Below, one piece after another: positions 38,965 to 48,515 of a stretch of 64,000 bases of DNA. How positions within the stretch are numbered: position 1 is the first letter of the stretch; each line of letters begins with the position of its first letter. Below the pieces are notes generated by a model. It was given only the letters and a program-made list of their open reading frames with translations, was not told the DNA's origin and searched no databases. Position numbers and translations under genes: made by a program. Origin of the DNA: Aliiroseovarius sp. S1339 (GTDB lineage: Bacteria > Pseudomonadota > Alphaproteobacteria > Rhodobacterales > Rhodobacteraceae); the NCBI RefSeq assembly GCF_023195695.1, contig NZ_JALPQG010000005.1, forward strand, positions 62,001 to 126,000, written 5' to 3'.

Positions 38965-39762
38965 ATGAGTTTTTCGGCGAAAGGGCTGCATGCCCGCAAT
39001 TACAAAACCGGGCGCACTATCCTAGCGCTCGTCTTGCGTGAGATGGCAACAACTCATGGTCGCACCCCCGGCGGTTATGCTTGGGCTGTGTTAGAGCCGA
39101 TGGGTGGTCTGGCCATCATGACACTGGCCTTCTCGTTGGCGTTCGCATCGCCTGCGTTGGGTAACAATTTCCCACTATTCTATGCCACGGGTTTTTTGCC
39201 GTTCATGATGTACGCTGACCTTGCGAGTAAGATCAGTCAATCAATTCGCTTTTCGCGCGCTTTGCTTTTTTACCCGTCAGTGACCTATCTGGACGCGATC
39301 ATTGGACGTTTCTTACTGAACGGGTTGACGCACCTTATGGTCTTTTACCTGTTGATTTTTGGTATTATGACCATTTTTGAAACTGGGAATATTCTGTACT
39401 ATCCTGCGATCGTGAACGCGTTGTGCATGGCGCTTTCAATTGGCCTTGGCGTAGGTGTTTTCAACTGCTTTGTGTTGTCCAAATACCCACTTTGGGAAAG
39501 GTTGTGGGTGATCATCAACCGACCACTTTTCATCATTTCTTCGATCTTCTTCATCCCAGAAAGCCTGCCGCAACCATTCCGCGGATATCTTATGTACAAC
39601 CCGCTGGTTCACGTGATCGGCGAGATGCGGACCGGGTTTTATGCGACCTACGACGCGACATGGGTGAACCCGCTCTTTGTCTACGGAACGGCAATGGTGC
39701 TGGTGCTGCTTGGCCTTATCTTTTTGGGCCGCTATCACCGCGAGATCCTGAACAATCAGTGA
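38965..39762 (+). CDS. kpsM: Capsule ABC exporter permease (KpsM-like)
   Basis: A 265-residue permease with six spans of the ABC-2 type. RTPGGYAWAVLEPMGGLAIMT and ARNYKTGRTILALVLREM match KpsM-type exporters. It diverges from the kpsE/kpsT genes, with about 125 bases between them that may carry both promoters. It is convergent with the epimerase gene. Confidence 0.9.
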   Translation: MSFSAKGLHARNYKTGRTILALVLREMATTHGRTPGGYAWAVLEPMGGLAIMTLAFSLAFASPALGNNFPLFYATGFLPFMMYADLASKISQSIRFSRALLFYPSVTYLDAIIGRFLLNGLTHLMVFYLLIFGIMTIFETGNILYYPAIVNALCMALSIGLGVGVFNCFVLSKYPLWERLWVIINRPLFIISSIFFIPESLPQPFRGYLMYNPLVHVIGEMRTGFYATYDATWVNPLFVYGTAMVLVLLGLIFLGRYHREILNNQ

Positions 39763-39821
39763 CGATTGGAAGTCCGGGGCAATCAATCCGCTGGATATGC
39801 GACCCAGGTTTTACGGCTCGG

Positions 39822-40760
39822 CTATTGCGTTATGCGCCCGCGAAACCCATCCAGCAATTGTCGAATGCCGTCCTGAAGCTTGACCTCGGGGCGCCAGTTC
39901 AACAAATTCTCAGCCTTTGAGATATCCAGATAATTGCGCTTTACGTCGATTGACCGCGCGGGCAGATATTCGCAGTTGATCGGGTGACCCAGAACAGCCT
40001 CGATCTCTTTAATCAGGGCATTCAAAGACGTACCCTTACCTGAGCCAATGTTGATCTCAAGGCCGGAAACATCGGACATTCCCGCGGCAATGAGCGCACG
40101 CGCGACGTCACTAACGTTTATGAAATCTCGCTGGACTTCGCCGTCCCCCCAAATCGAAATGGGTTCATCTGCAGCCGCCCTTGCGCAGAAAGTCGTAAGC
40201 GCGCCCTGCGCTTTACTGATGTTCTGATGCAGACCATATGGATTTGCGATGCGCAGCGAGACCGTGGAAAGAGGACCTTCCTTTCCCATACGACCATCGT
40301 AAAGCCTGAGATATTTTTCACACGCTAGTTTGGACACACCATATGCATTGATCGGATGCGTTGGCTGATCTTCTTTGATGGGCACACTATCTGTCGGTCC
40401 GTAAACGGTGCCGCCGGAAGACGAGAACACCACCCGCTTAACCCCTGCCCCAAGTGCTGCATCCAGAACACCCAAGGTGCCGCCAACGTTATCAAGGCAA
40501 TCTCGATGGGGGTTCAGGTCCGCCTCGCGCGGCATTGCTGTGGCCGCAAGATGATAGACACATTCCACGCCCATCATCACTTCGTTCAATAGTTCAGTCT
40601 GCAAGAAGCTTCCCGACCAAGTCGAAAGACGGTCATGCGCAATCCCACTTGGCCCAAGATCAAGGGACCGCACCTGTGCGCCATCTTTGAGCAGCTGTTC
40701 GACCAGATTTTTTCCAATGAACCCACTGCCGCCAATAACCAATACTGTAGATGTCGCCAT
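39822..40760 (-). CDS. NAD-dependent sugar epimerase/dehydratase
   Basis: A 312-residue extended SDR. The NAD motif is GGSGFIGKNLVEQL, the catalytic region FSSSGGTVYGP and the YxxxK pair YGVSKLACEKYLR. It resembles UDP-glucose 4-epimerase-like enzymes; the substrate is not certain. The ATG at 40760 has GAGG upstream. It lies downstream of the sulfotransferase/glycosyltransferase genes on the same strand. Confidence 0.88.
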   Translation of the reverse strand: MATSTVLVIGGSGFIGKNLVEQLLKDGAQVRSLDLGPSGIAHDRLSTWSGSFLQTELLNEVMMGVECVYHLAATAMPREADLNPHRDCLDNVGGTLGVLDAALGAGVKRVVFSSSGGTVYGPTDSVPIKEDQPTHPINAYGVSKLACEKYLRLYDGRMGKEGPLSTVSLRIANPYGLHQNISKAQGALTTFCARAAADEPISIWGDGEVQRDFINVSDVARALIAAGMSDVSGLEINIGSGKGTSLNALIKEIEAVLGHPINCEYLPARSIDVKRNYLDISKAENLLNWRPEVKLQDGIRQLLDGFRGRITQ

Positions 40761-40842
40761 GAGCCTCACCGGGAATAGTTGTCAAAGCGGCCTCGTTGCT
40801 CAAGACCGCGCAACGCCATAACGCGTGCGCCGCAGACCAATG

Positions 40843-41895
40843 TCAACGACGTGTTTTGCGATGTCGCGTTATCCATCGGATCGGGCGGGGAACCTTTGAA
40901 TACAAGTCTGCCAATGACTCGTGGGAGTCATGAAGCTCTATCGCGCGGGCTGCAAGTGCGTCGCGCTCTTCGCCCAGCTGTTTGTGCTTTTGCAAAAGGT
41001 CAGCAAAACCAGTCCGGTAAGATTCAAGGTCGCGTTTGGCGACGAATGTGGGCGTGTCTCCGACTTCGGCCCGTATGGCCGCTGCCAAACTCAGCATTTG
41101 CTGAGAGCTGTTAACATGTCCCCTTGCGCGGTCGAAAAGTTCTGTTGGCAGGTCGCTCGCGTGCGAGATTATTGATAGTTCGTCCCACCAGCCGTCAACC
41201 AATGAATTCCCGGTTGGCCCAGCTTCCATGCTGTTTGCCATTCCCCGATCAAATGGGTTTTCCGTTGATTGAGTTTCCAGCCCCACAAATTCGGATAGGC
41301 GTTTCATATTTCCCGCAGTGTCTTTGTTCCAGTCCTGATATTGGCTTAGGAACAGAGGCACGTCTTGCGTATATGCAAGACTTGCGACCGTATAAGTCAA
41401 CCACATGGAAAAGCACATCTCGCGGCTCGTTTGGTCACGTTTTTGCAGGCTTCTTGCGACAGATTCCGGATGGCGCAGGCAGACAATCGCACGCGGCTTG
41501 ATCGAAAGCTGCGTGGCTGCATTCACCCACAGTGGAAGAAACAGCGACATGCGGGGGTCTTTGATTGCAAGAAGTTCGCCGTCTTCGAGGCCCGAAAGAC
41601 GTTCCTCCAGAATTGCGCCGACTTTCGATTGCGCCTGGTCAGCAGCCTTTGAAGAAAACCAATCTTCAGGAACAGGGATAATGTGTTCGGGCGTCCCCCA
41701 ACTCCGACCCAGTTCGTTCAGAAGCGCGTCATGAAAAGCCACCACTTCGGATGCTTCCCAATAACCCTTTTTGTTGTGATCATCGCCGGCAATCATCGCG
41801 CCGCCAGCCTTCCCTCCAATGGACGCCAAGGCCTGCATGGTCATCGATGTTCCAGACCTGTGCATACCTAAAACCAGAGCGAGTTTTTTGGCCAA
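40843..41895 (-). CDS. Sulfotransferase-family protein
   Basis: A 350-residue P-loop sulfotransferase. The 5'-phosphosulfate loop is GMHRSGTSMTM near residue 10 and the 3'-phosphate-binding segment is CLRHPESVARSL; PAPS would be the donor. A C-terminal coiled-coil-like extension follows. The start is taken as TTG at 41895, with AAGGGAG 8 bases before it; a GTG at 41904 has its ribosome site too close. It lies inside the glycosyltransferase cluster, so sulfation of the exported glycan is the best guess. Confidence 0.82.
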   Translation of the reverse strand: MAKKLALVLGMHRSGTSMTMQALASIGGKAGGAMIAGDDHNKKGYWEASEVVAFHDALLNELGRSWGTPEHIIPVPEDWFSSKAADQAQSKVGAILEERLSGLEDGELLAIKDPRMSLFLPLWVNAATQLSIKPRAIVCLRHPESVARSLQKRDQTSREMCFSMWLTYTVASLAYTQDVPLFLSQYQDWNKDTAGNMKRLSEFVGLETQSTENPFDRGMANSMEAGPTGNSLVDGWWDELSIISHASDLPTELFDRARGHVNSSQQMLSLAAAIRAEVGDTPTFVAKRDLESYRTGFADLLQKHKQLGEERDALAARAIELHDSHESLADLYSKVPRPIRWITRHRKTRR

Positions 41896-41896
41896 T

Positions 41897-43138
41897 TCAC
41901 GCACTCCCTTTTTCTGTTCGCAGCTGGTTCAGAAGCTCGACAAACCTGTCACCTTCTGCGTCCCAAGAAGAGGCCAACGCGATTTCACGCGCTCGGGCAG
42001 CTTTCTTTGCGCGCAGGTCCGCATCATTAACCAGCTTCAGGATTTCCTGAGCCATCAACTCGGGATCAATCGGAGCATATGTCGCTGCATCCTCAGGCAA
42101 CAGCCACCGGGCGGAGGGCGAGTCATTCATGATCACCGGGCACCCGCACGCCGCAATCTCAAGCGGCAGGAGCGATAGGTTGGTTCCGGAAAGAACCAGC
42201 GCCAGATCGCTCTGCGAATATAGATCAGGAAGGGCCTCAAGTTTCTGCTCGCCACAATTTACGTGCTTGAAAGGGATTTCGACACCACTGACATCGCCGC
42301 CGACGAACGTGACAGAAACGTTCGGATTGGCCGCGCAAACGCGCGACAGGGCCGTCAGTCCAATTTCAAAGAACCGCCGTGGGGTTACATGGCGTGAATA
42401 GAACAGAATGTTGAAAGTCTTCCGCTCGCGAGGCTCGTATGGAAAGTAGAAATCATTATCGACGCCGAAGGAAACTGCACCGCACTTCATGCCATATTCA
42501 GACGAAAGCTTGTCAGAAAGCCACGACCCAGCCGTGATGGCTTTCAGACCCAGTTTATAGGTGTTTTCGCTCATCACATACTCAGATGAAACCGGGAAAA
42601 AATACGGCTCGAAGTCCTGAACGAAATAGAACTTCTCTTTGCTTGCTCTGTGTTTTGACACCCAATAGGCGGTCTGCCAGCCCGTGGCAAATGTGACCGC
42701 AGAGGGTTGAAAGCCTTCCACGCCCAGCGCGATTTCCGCGTTCACCGGAAAATACCATTCTTTGACTGCAGCGCGCGCTTGGTCGGGCGACTTCCAATTA
42801 TAGGGGGGCAGTATGACGAGCCGTTGGTCAAAACCACGTTCGGCCAGCATATTGATGAATCTAAAAATATTCAGATGCCCGCCGGACCCAAATCCGAAGT
42901 TCGGAATGACCCATTGTATCGTATTCTCAGCAACATTTTCCGCGCCATCGGACTGACCATGCGCTTCGCCTAAAATGCTATCGTAGCTACTGATGAAGTC
43001 GATTTTCCCAGACTTCCCGGTTTGCACGTTCGATTCACCATGCACCAACCTGCGATGCACGGCGACAACGGCGCTTTTCAGGCCGTGTTGCTTGGCAATG
43101 CGGGCAAATTTTTCGGCGGCATTACGAATGTTCACCAA
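41897..43138 (-). CDS. Glycosyltransferase, WsaF-like (GT4 fold)
   Basis: A 413-residue GT-B protein. WVIPNFGFGSGGHLNIFRFIN, FYFVQDFEPYFFP and SLLPLEIAACGCPVI resemble WsaF-type rhamnosyltransferases. The N-terminal 60 residues are less conserved. The start is TTG at 43138 (AGGA upstream), with a GTG 3 bases later as an alternative; the preceding gene ends 1 base before it. It probably adds rhamnose, since dTDP-rhamnose genes are nearby; that is inference. Confidence 0.82.
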   Translation of the reverse strand: MVNIRNAAEKFARIAKQHGLKSAVVAVHRRLVHGESNVQTGKSGKIDFISSYDSILGEAHGQSDGAENVAENTIQWVIPNFGFGSGGHLNIFRFINMLAERGFDQRLVILPPYNWKSPDQARAAVKEWYFPVNAEIALGVEGFQPSAVTFATGWQTAYWVSKHRASKEKFYFVQDFEPYFFPVSSEYVMSENTYKLGLKAITAGSWLSDKLSSEYGMKCGAVSFGVDNDFYFPYEPRERKTFNILFYSRHVTPRRFFEIGLTALSRVCAANPNVSVTFVGGDVSGVEIPFKHVNCGEQKLEALPDLYSQSDLALVLSGTNLSLLPLEIAACGCPVIMNDSPSARWLLPEDAATYAPIDPELMAQEILKLVNDADLRAKKAARAREIALASSWDAEGDRFVELLNQLRTEKGSA

Positions 43139-43139
43139 C

Positions 43140-44162
43140 TCAAAGGTTCCTTATCCAGTCATCGCGCGACAGATGTCGCGTGATAAAGTCGGGCAAACTG
43201 TCGCGAGAACCCAAATAATGCCCCAAGGGGCGTGCGAATGCCTCGAACAACCGCGAGACTGTTTTTTTTGGATGGGATTTCCACCATCCGTTTCGAACCG
43301 CTAGGCCCAGATCGCGCTTGGCTAAGTATGCAGCGCTCTTAAGGACATGTATCGGGGACTTACCAAGTCTATAGCCAAAAAGCTTTCGAAACGCGCGTGA
43401 TTCATCAAAGCTTCTTTGCAATGTCTCAAATGGACCGAAGCTATGCGAATGGCGCACGACAGAGCCTTCAGCGAACGCCTTGCGATATCCAGCCTCGACT
43501 ATTTCTTTTGCCCAGATCTGATCTTCTGCAAATTGAACGTTTGGATAGGGATGCTGCTTCCAGACACGACGGGGCATAGCTGACGCATTATCAGAATAGA
43601 AATGGTAGATTTGTTGCAGACCCTCATTGGCGTCGTATTCTTCCCGGTCGGCAATCTCGACAACCGGGAAGTCTGATAAGCCCAGAAAGTGCTGCTCTAG
43701 CTCCCAGGTCACAAACGGGTCAGCGTCGGAATGTGCGACATGGCGTGAGAAAACACCTGCGACCTTCGGGTCCGCTCGCATTGGCGCGATCAAGGTCGAC
43801 AGCCAATCTTTATCATTCGGGATCGCATCGTGGGTGATGAATACAAGATAGTCAGCTTTGCTTAGGCTTGCGGCGTAATTTCTTGTTTTTCCGTGACCAA
43901 AGTCTTTCGGATCAATCCGAACAACACGAAAACCGCTCGCCTCAGCCAAGGCGTCAGAGCCATCGGTGGAACCGCTATCAACGCAAACCACTTCGAACGG
44001 GAAATCATAATCCTGCTGCGCAAGCATTTCGCAAACGTCTTTGAAATGCGGCAGCCCGTTTTTCACAGGAATATTGATAGATACGCTGTTCTCACCCGAA
44101 ACAAATTGTCTGAGATTGGACTTGGTCAAGTCGATGTCCAGTTTGCTTTTTGCTATGCCCAA
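43140..44162 (-). CDS. Family 2 glycosyltransferase
   Basis: A 340-residue GT-A protein. It has NIPVKNGLPHFKDVCEML, EVVCVDSGSTDGSDALAEA (the DxD-type loop) and YLVFITHDAIPNDKDWL (nucleotide-sugar/metal site). It resembles rhamnosyltransferases of O-antigen and capsule loci. The start is taken as TTG at 44162, 9 bases after the sulfotransferase stop, with no clear ribosome site. Confidence 0.83.
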   Translation of the reverse strand: MGIAKSKLDIDLTKSNLRQFVSGENSVSINIPVKNGLPHFKDVCEMLAQQDYDFPFEVVCVDSGSTDGSDALAEASGFRVVRIDPKDFGHGKTRNYAASLSKADYLVFITHDAIPNDKDWLSTLIAPMRADPKVAGVFSRHVAHSDADPFVTWELEQHFLGLSDFPVVEIADREEYDANEGLQQIYHFYSDNASAMPRRVWKQHPYPNVQFAEDQIWAKEIVEAGYRKAFAEGSVVRHSHSFGPFETLQRSFDESRAFRKLFGYRLGKSPIHVLKSAAYLAKRDLGLAVRNGWWKSHPKKTVSRLFEAFARPLGHYLGSRDSLPDFITRHLSRDDWIRNL

Positions 44163-44171
44163 GATGATCGG

Positions 44172-45350
44172 TTACTTTTTCAGTTTTCGGTTGATGCGCT
44201 TTTTGAGGCCTTTGAAGCGCCCAACCAAGCCTTCATCTTCACCTTGGCCAACCCACTGTTGATCGTCTTCGACATTTTCAACCACCGCCTCAAGAACTGA
44301 AACGTCAAGCCGATAGCGGCTTGGACATTTGTTCGACTTAAAGGCCAAATCCATCACTTTACCGCTTGTTTCAACATCAAAGAAGTTCAGGCCGGGCTTG
44401 AGGTCGATAGCCTTTCGGCGAACCTCTCGTTGCGGCCCCTGCAATGCATAGAACATGATTATCTTATCGTGGCCTAGTTGGAATTTCTCGCCAGGCTGAA
44501 AGTCAAGCTCCATGCGGAAAAATCGTGGGAATGCTTCCCCGCCTTCCCTTTCCAATTTCGGGCAAAGCCGTCCGGGTTTGCTTTGGCTGATCCAACCGTC
44601 TGCTTCGGGTGCGTGATTGCCCGACGGCACTGTCGGAATTCTGCTTGTCGTCGCGGGTTGCTCAGCACGTTGGGTCGCAAAATAGGCTTCGGGCAGATCG
44701 ACATAGCCACCACCATCGCCGGTGATCATCGCGACGGCTTGATCCCGCTTTGCGTCGGGAACGTCCAATGCCAGAAACGAGGTAAGCTCATCGACAAAAT
44801 CCGCCCCGGCTTCTCTGTTTTGGACGGACCTTTCGTAATTGACCAACAAGACCGGAGAACTGGTGGTTTCCAAGAAACTGACCACCGCTGTTTGGTAGAC
44901 TTGGATGCGCTTCATGATGCCAACAAGTTTGCCAGCTTCACGCTGAATCCAGCTGTCGGCAATGGCAAGCGGATTGCGATAGGCGATAACATAAACAGGG
45001 TTTCTCAGGGTATTGTCCCAGAATTCCAGGTTCTTGATCGCCTTCGGCATCTTGAACCCCCAGACATCCGCCGCTTCGTTACGTTCTGCGACATAGTCCT
45101 TAAGGACCTGTAGGTCTTCAGAAAGGAATCTGGGGTCTTCGTGGTTGTGACCTAAGGAGCGACCCAAATCCACACCCAGTGCACGGATGACGCCGGCGAC
45201 CATCGACGTGCCGCCTCTTTCGACCCCTAGAATAACAATCGTACGCTGGGCACCTTTGACGGTGACGCCTGTTGCTCTCAGCGTAGAATTCTTGACCTTG
45301 GTCGCGAGCACCGGCTTGCTGCTTGATTGATTGTCGCTTGCGTTTTTCAT
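44172..45350 (-). CDS. Sulfotransferase-family protein with extra C-terminal domain
   Basis: A 392-residue protein. The 5'-PSB loop is LGVERGGTSMVAGV and the 3'-phosphate segment IAYRNPLAIADSW, so PAPS binding is likely. After about residue 265 there is an additional beta-rich part (FRMELDFQPGEKFQLGHDKI) and a basic tail. ATG at 45350 follows GAGAGCCCC. It is the first gene of a minus-strand run with the GT2, WsaF-like and second sulfotransferase genes. Confidence 0.8.
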   Translation of the reverse strand: MKNASDNQSSSKPVLATKVKNSTLRATGVTVKGAQRTIVILGVERGGTSMVAGVIRALGVDLGRSLGHNHEDPRFLSEDLQVLKDYVAERNEAADVWGFKMPKAIKNLEFWDNTLRNPVYVIAYRNPLAIADSWIQREAGKLVGIMKRIQVYQTAVVSFLETTSSPVLLVNYERSVQNREAGADFVDELTSFLALDVPDAKRDQAVAMITGDGGGYVDLPEAYFATQRAEQPATTSRIPTVPSGNHAPEADGWISQSKPGRLCPKLEREGGEAFPRFFRMELDFQPGEKFQLGHDKIIMFYALQGPQREVRRKAIDLKPGLNFFDVETSGKVMDLAFKSNKCPSRYRLDVSVLEAVVENVEDDQQWVGQGEDEGLVGRFKGLKKRINRKLKK

Positions 45351-45418
45351 GGGGCTCTCTGACTTCAACGTATTTGCCAGTCTCCTATCGTAATGACCCA
45401 AAGGAGACAATAACAACG

Positions 45419-45670
45419 ATGTCCCCGCAAGAACCTGCTTGTGATGCGCCTCACCTTGCACACCGGTTGGTTGACGCACTGGGCTGGCGTGAGCTTGGGG
45501 CGGTGCCAAACCAGTTTGGACTGGTGCGCAGCGGCGACTTTTGGCAGAAGGTCACAGTGGCCGGTTTTCGATTAGTCGCGATTTTGTTGGCTTTGCTGAA
45601 TAGCTGGCAAACCGGATTAACCCAATCGCGCGAAAAGGCATTGAGAAGGCAGAGAAGGATTTTGAGATGA
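45419..45670 (+). CDS. Small membrane protein frame coupled to rmlB
   Basis: An 83-residue frame, [21 protein letters not shown] onwards, has one hydrophobic helix ([19 protein letters not shown]) and a basic end. Its stop overlaps the rmlB start (ATGA at 45667-45670). A ribosome site (AAAGGAG) lies further upstream than usual. I do not recognise it, but the overlap and codon use make it plausible. Confidence 0.5.
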   Translation: MSPQEPACDAPHLAHRLVDALGWRELGAVPNQFGLVRSGDFWQKVTVAGFRLVAILLALLNSWQTGLTQSREKALRRQRRILR

Positions 45671-46713
45671 AATTGATTGTCACGGGAGGCGCCGGTTTTA
45701 TTGGATCTGCCGTTATCCGCCACGCTGTTGCGCAGGGACATGAAGTCGTCAATCTTGACGCGCTTACGTATGCCGCTTGTTTGGATAACGTTGCCAGCGT
45801 TGACGCAAGCCCTCTTTATCACTTCGAACATGTCGATATCCGCAATCGCGAAGATGTAGACCGAGTTTTCGACACCCACCAACCGGATGCTGTCATGCAT
45901 TTAGCCGCAGAAAGTCATGTCGACCGATCCATTGATGGTCCCGGTGACTTTATCGAAACCAATATTAGCGGCACGTTCAATATGCTCGAAGCGGCGCGCA
46001 AATACTGGGTCAGCAAAGGCAGCCCTGACAGCTTCCGTTTCCATCACATTTCCACGGATGAGGTTTTCGGGTCATTGCCGTCTGACCCATCTGTGCAATT
46101 CACAGAAACGACGCCTTACGACCCCCGAAGCCCATATTCTGCATCGAAAGCAGCATCTGATCATCTGGTGCGGGCGTGGCGCGAAACCTACAAGCTGCCC
46201 GTTGTTCTTACCAATTGCTCCAACAATTACGGGCCGTTCCATTTCCCCGAAAAACTTGTTCCCGTCATTATCATCAAAGCACTGGCGGGCGAGCCACTGC
46301 CCATCTATGGCGACGGCACGAATATCCGCGACTGGCTGTATGTAGAAGATCATGCAGACGCGCTTCTTCTCGTCCTGCAGAAAGGTGCGGTCGGTGAATC
46401 CTACAACATTGGCGGTGAGAACGAGCGCACCAATCTGGAATTGGTGAAGACCCTTTGTGACATTCTCGACGATTTGCGACCGCGCGCAGGCGGCAGTTAT
46501 GCTGATCTCATCACTTACGTGACGGATCGCCCGGGCCATGATGCGCGATATGCGATTGATCCTTCCAGAATTCGCAATGAACTCGGATGGCGGCCGTCAG
46601 TCACGGTTGAGGAAGGGCTTCGCAAGACTGTCGAATGGTACTTGGAAAACGAGGCTTGGTGGCGCGCGCTTCAAAATCGCGACGGTGTCGGCAGCCGTCT
46701 TGGAACAGGGTAG
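45667..46713 (+). CDS. rmlB: dTDP-glucose 4,6-dehydratase
   Basis: A 348-residue RmlB. It has the NAD site [15 protein letters not shown], the catalytic Asp-Glu in [21 protein letters not shown] and [14 protein letters not shown]. It makes dTDP-4-keto-6-deoxyglucose, the second step to dTDP-L-rhamnose. First of the rmlB-rmlD-rmlA operon. Confidence 0.96.
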   Translation: MKLIVTGGAGFIGSAVIRHAVAQGHEVVNLDALTYAACLDNVASVDASPLYHFEHVDIRNREDVDRVFDTHQPDAVMHLAAESHVDRSIDGPGDFIETNISGTFNMLEAARKYWVSKGSPDSFRFHHISTDEVFGSLPSDPSVQFTETTPYDPRSPYSASKAASDHLVRAWRETYKLPVVLTNCSNNYGPFHFPEKLVPVIIIKALAGEPLPIYGDGTNIRDWLYVEDHADALLLVLQKGAVGESYNIGGENERTNLELVKTLCDILDDLRPRAGGSYADLITYVTDRPGHDARYAIDPSRIRNELGWRPSVTVEEGLRKTVEWYLENEAWWRALQNRDGVGSRLGTG

Positions 46714-46737
46714 TTTGAGCCGAGCGGAGGAACGTCG

Positions 46738-47592
46738 ATGCGAGTGCTCGTATTTGGTAAAACAGGACAAGTCGCGACAGAACTTTCGCGACAAGCAGAT
46801 GTTGTCGCACTTGGGCGGGACGACGCGGATCTTTCGGACCCCAAGGGCTGTGCGTCTATCATTCAGGATGCGCAGGCCGACGTCGTTATCAACGCGGCAG
46901 CCTACACTGCTGTCGACAAGGCCGAAGATGAAGAAGCCCTTGCAAACGTCGTCAACGGCGACGCGCCAAGTACCATGGCACAAGCTGCGGCTGCCAAAAA
47001 CATCCCCTTTCTACATGTTTCGACCGACTACGTTTTCAACGGCGAAGGGCAGCATTTCTGGGCCACAGATGACCCGGTTTCGCCGTGTAATGCATATGGT
47101 CGCTCAAAACTTCTGGGCGAAGAAGGCGTGCGCGCCGCCGCGGGTCATCACGCCATTTTGCGCACCAGCTGGGTGTTTTCCTCGCATGGCAACAATTTCG
47201 TGAAAACAATGCTGCGCCTGTCTGAGACACGGGATGCCCTAAGCATCGTGTCAGATCAGATCGGCGGACCTACGCCAGCCGCAGACATTGCGAGTGCCCT
47301 GCTGACAATGGCGGACGCTATGGTTTCGGGCCAGGAAGGCGGCACATTTCATTTTGCTGGCGCACCCGCCACCAGTTGGAGCAAGTTCGCATCTGAAATC
47401 TTCGCGCTCGCTGGGCGCAACGTTGATGTAACAGAAATCCTGACAAAGGATTATCCGACACCCGCCGCCCGACCGTTGAACTCTCGTATGGATTGTCTGG
47501 CTTTAGAGAAGGATTTCGGTATTAAGTGTCCCGATTGGAAGTTGGGATTGATAAAAGTTCTGAAAGATTTGGGCATAGAAACCCATGTCTGA
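46738..47592 (+). CDS. rmlD: dTDP-4-dehydrorhamnose reductase
   Basis: A 284-residue RmlD. It has the N-terminal [34 protein letters not shown] and [10 protein letters not shown], and catalytic YGRSKLLGE. It performs the last step of dTDP-L-rhamnose synthesis. CGGAGG is well placed before the ATG. Confidence 0.95.
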   Translation: MRVLVFGKTGQVATELSRQADVVALGRDDADLSDPKGCASIIQDAQADVVINAAAYTAVDKAEDEEALANVVNGDAPSTMAQAAAAKNIPFLHVSTDYVFNGEGQHFWATDDPVSPCNAYGRSKLLGEEGVRAAAGHHAILRTSWVFSSHGNNFVKTMLRLSETRDALSIVSDQIGGPTPAADIASALLTMADAMVSGQEGGTFHFAGAPATSWSKFASEIFALAGRNVDVTEILTKDYPTPAARPLNSRMDCLALEKDFGIKCPDWKLGLIKVLKDLGIETHV

Positions 47593-47614
47593 GATAGGAT
47601 CAAGGGATCGAATT

Positions 47615-48493
47615 ATGACGGACCGAAAAGGCATTATCCTCGCTGGAGGATCAGGAACGCGGCTTTATCCGATCACGATGGGTGTCTCAAAACAGCTTCT
47701 GCCGATCTATGACAAGCCAATGATTTTTTACCCGCTAAGCGTCCTGATGCTTTCGGGTATCCGCGATGTTGCCATCATCACAACCCCCCATGACAAAAGC
47801 CAATTCGAACGCCTGCTTGGTGACGGAAGCCAGTTGGGTATGCGGTTCGAATACATCGCGCAGCCATCACCCGATGGTCTGGCACAAGCCTTTATCCTGG
47901 CCGAAGATTTCTTGGACGGCGCACCATCGGCGTTGGTTCTGGGCGACAATATATTCTTCGGGCACGGGCTGCAGGAAATGTTGCAGAATGCAAGTCAGCA
48001 GACCGACGGCGGAACTGTGTTCGGCTACCAAGTCGCAGATCCCGAGCGCTATGGCGTTGTTGGCTTTGATAAGAACGGCAAAGTGGATTCAATAATTGAA
48101 AAGCCAGATGTGCCAGCCTCGAATTTTGCGGTCACAGGGCTTTATTTTCTTGATGGATCTGCACCAGAACGGGCCAAAAGCGTGAAACCCTCAGACCGAG
48201 GGGAGCTTGAGATCACAACGCTACTTGAGACGTATTTGGACGAAGACAAGCTTTTGGTTCAGCTTATGGGTCGCGGATACGCTTGGCTTGACACCGGGAC
48301 GCATGGCAGCTTGTTGGATGCAGGGAACTTCGTGCGGACGCTGGAAAAACGGCAGGGACAACAAGTTGGCTGCCTTGAGGAAATCGCCCATTTCAACGGG
48401 TGGATTACCAATGAAGACCTGATCAAACGCGCCGAGCTGTTTGCAAAAAACGACTACGGTCGATACTTGCTAAAACTGGCCGAGCAGTCTTAG
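47615..48493 (+). CDS. rmlA: Glucose-1-phosphate thymidylyltransferase
   Basis: A 292-residue RmlA. The nucleotide loop is [14 protein letters not shown], followed by [20 protein letters not shown] and [15 protein letters not shown]. It makes dTDP-glucose. The ATG at 47615 has AAGGGA upstream and gives the usual N-terminus; the frame is open to 47585. Confidence 0.96.
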   Translation: MTDRKGIILAGGSGTRLYPITMGVSKQLLPIYDKPMIFYPLSVLMLSGIRDVAIITTPHDKSQFERLLGDGSQLGMRFEYIAQPSPDGLAQAFILAEDFLDGAPSALVLGDNIFFGHGLQEMLQNASQQTDGGTVFGYQVADPERYGVVGFDKNGKVDSIIEKPDVPASNFAVTGLYFLDGSAPERAKSVKPSDRGELEITTLLETYLDEDKLLVQLMGRGYAWLDTGTHGSLLDAGNFVRTLEKRQGQQVGCLEEIAHFNGWITNEDLIKRAELFAKNDYGRYLLKLAEQS

Positions 48494-48515
48494 CAAACGC
48501 GAGCTTCACAAGTAG

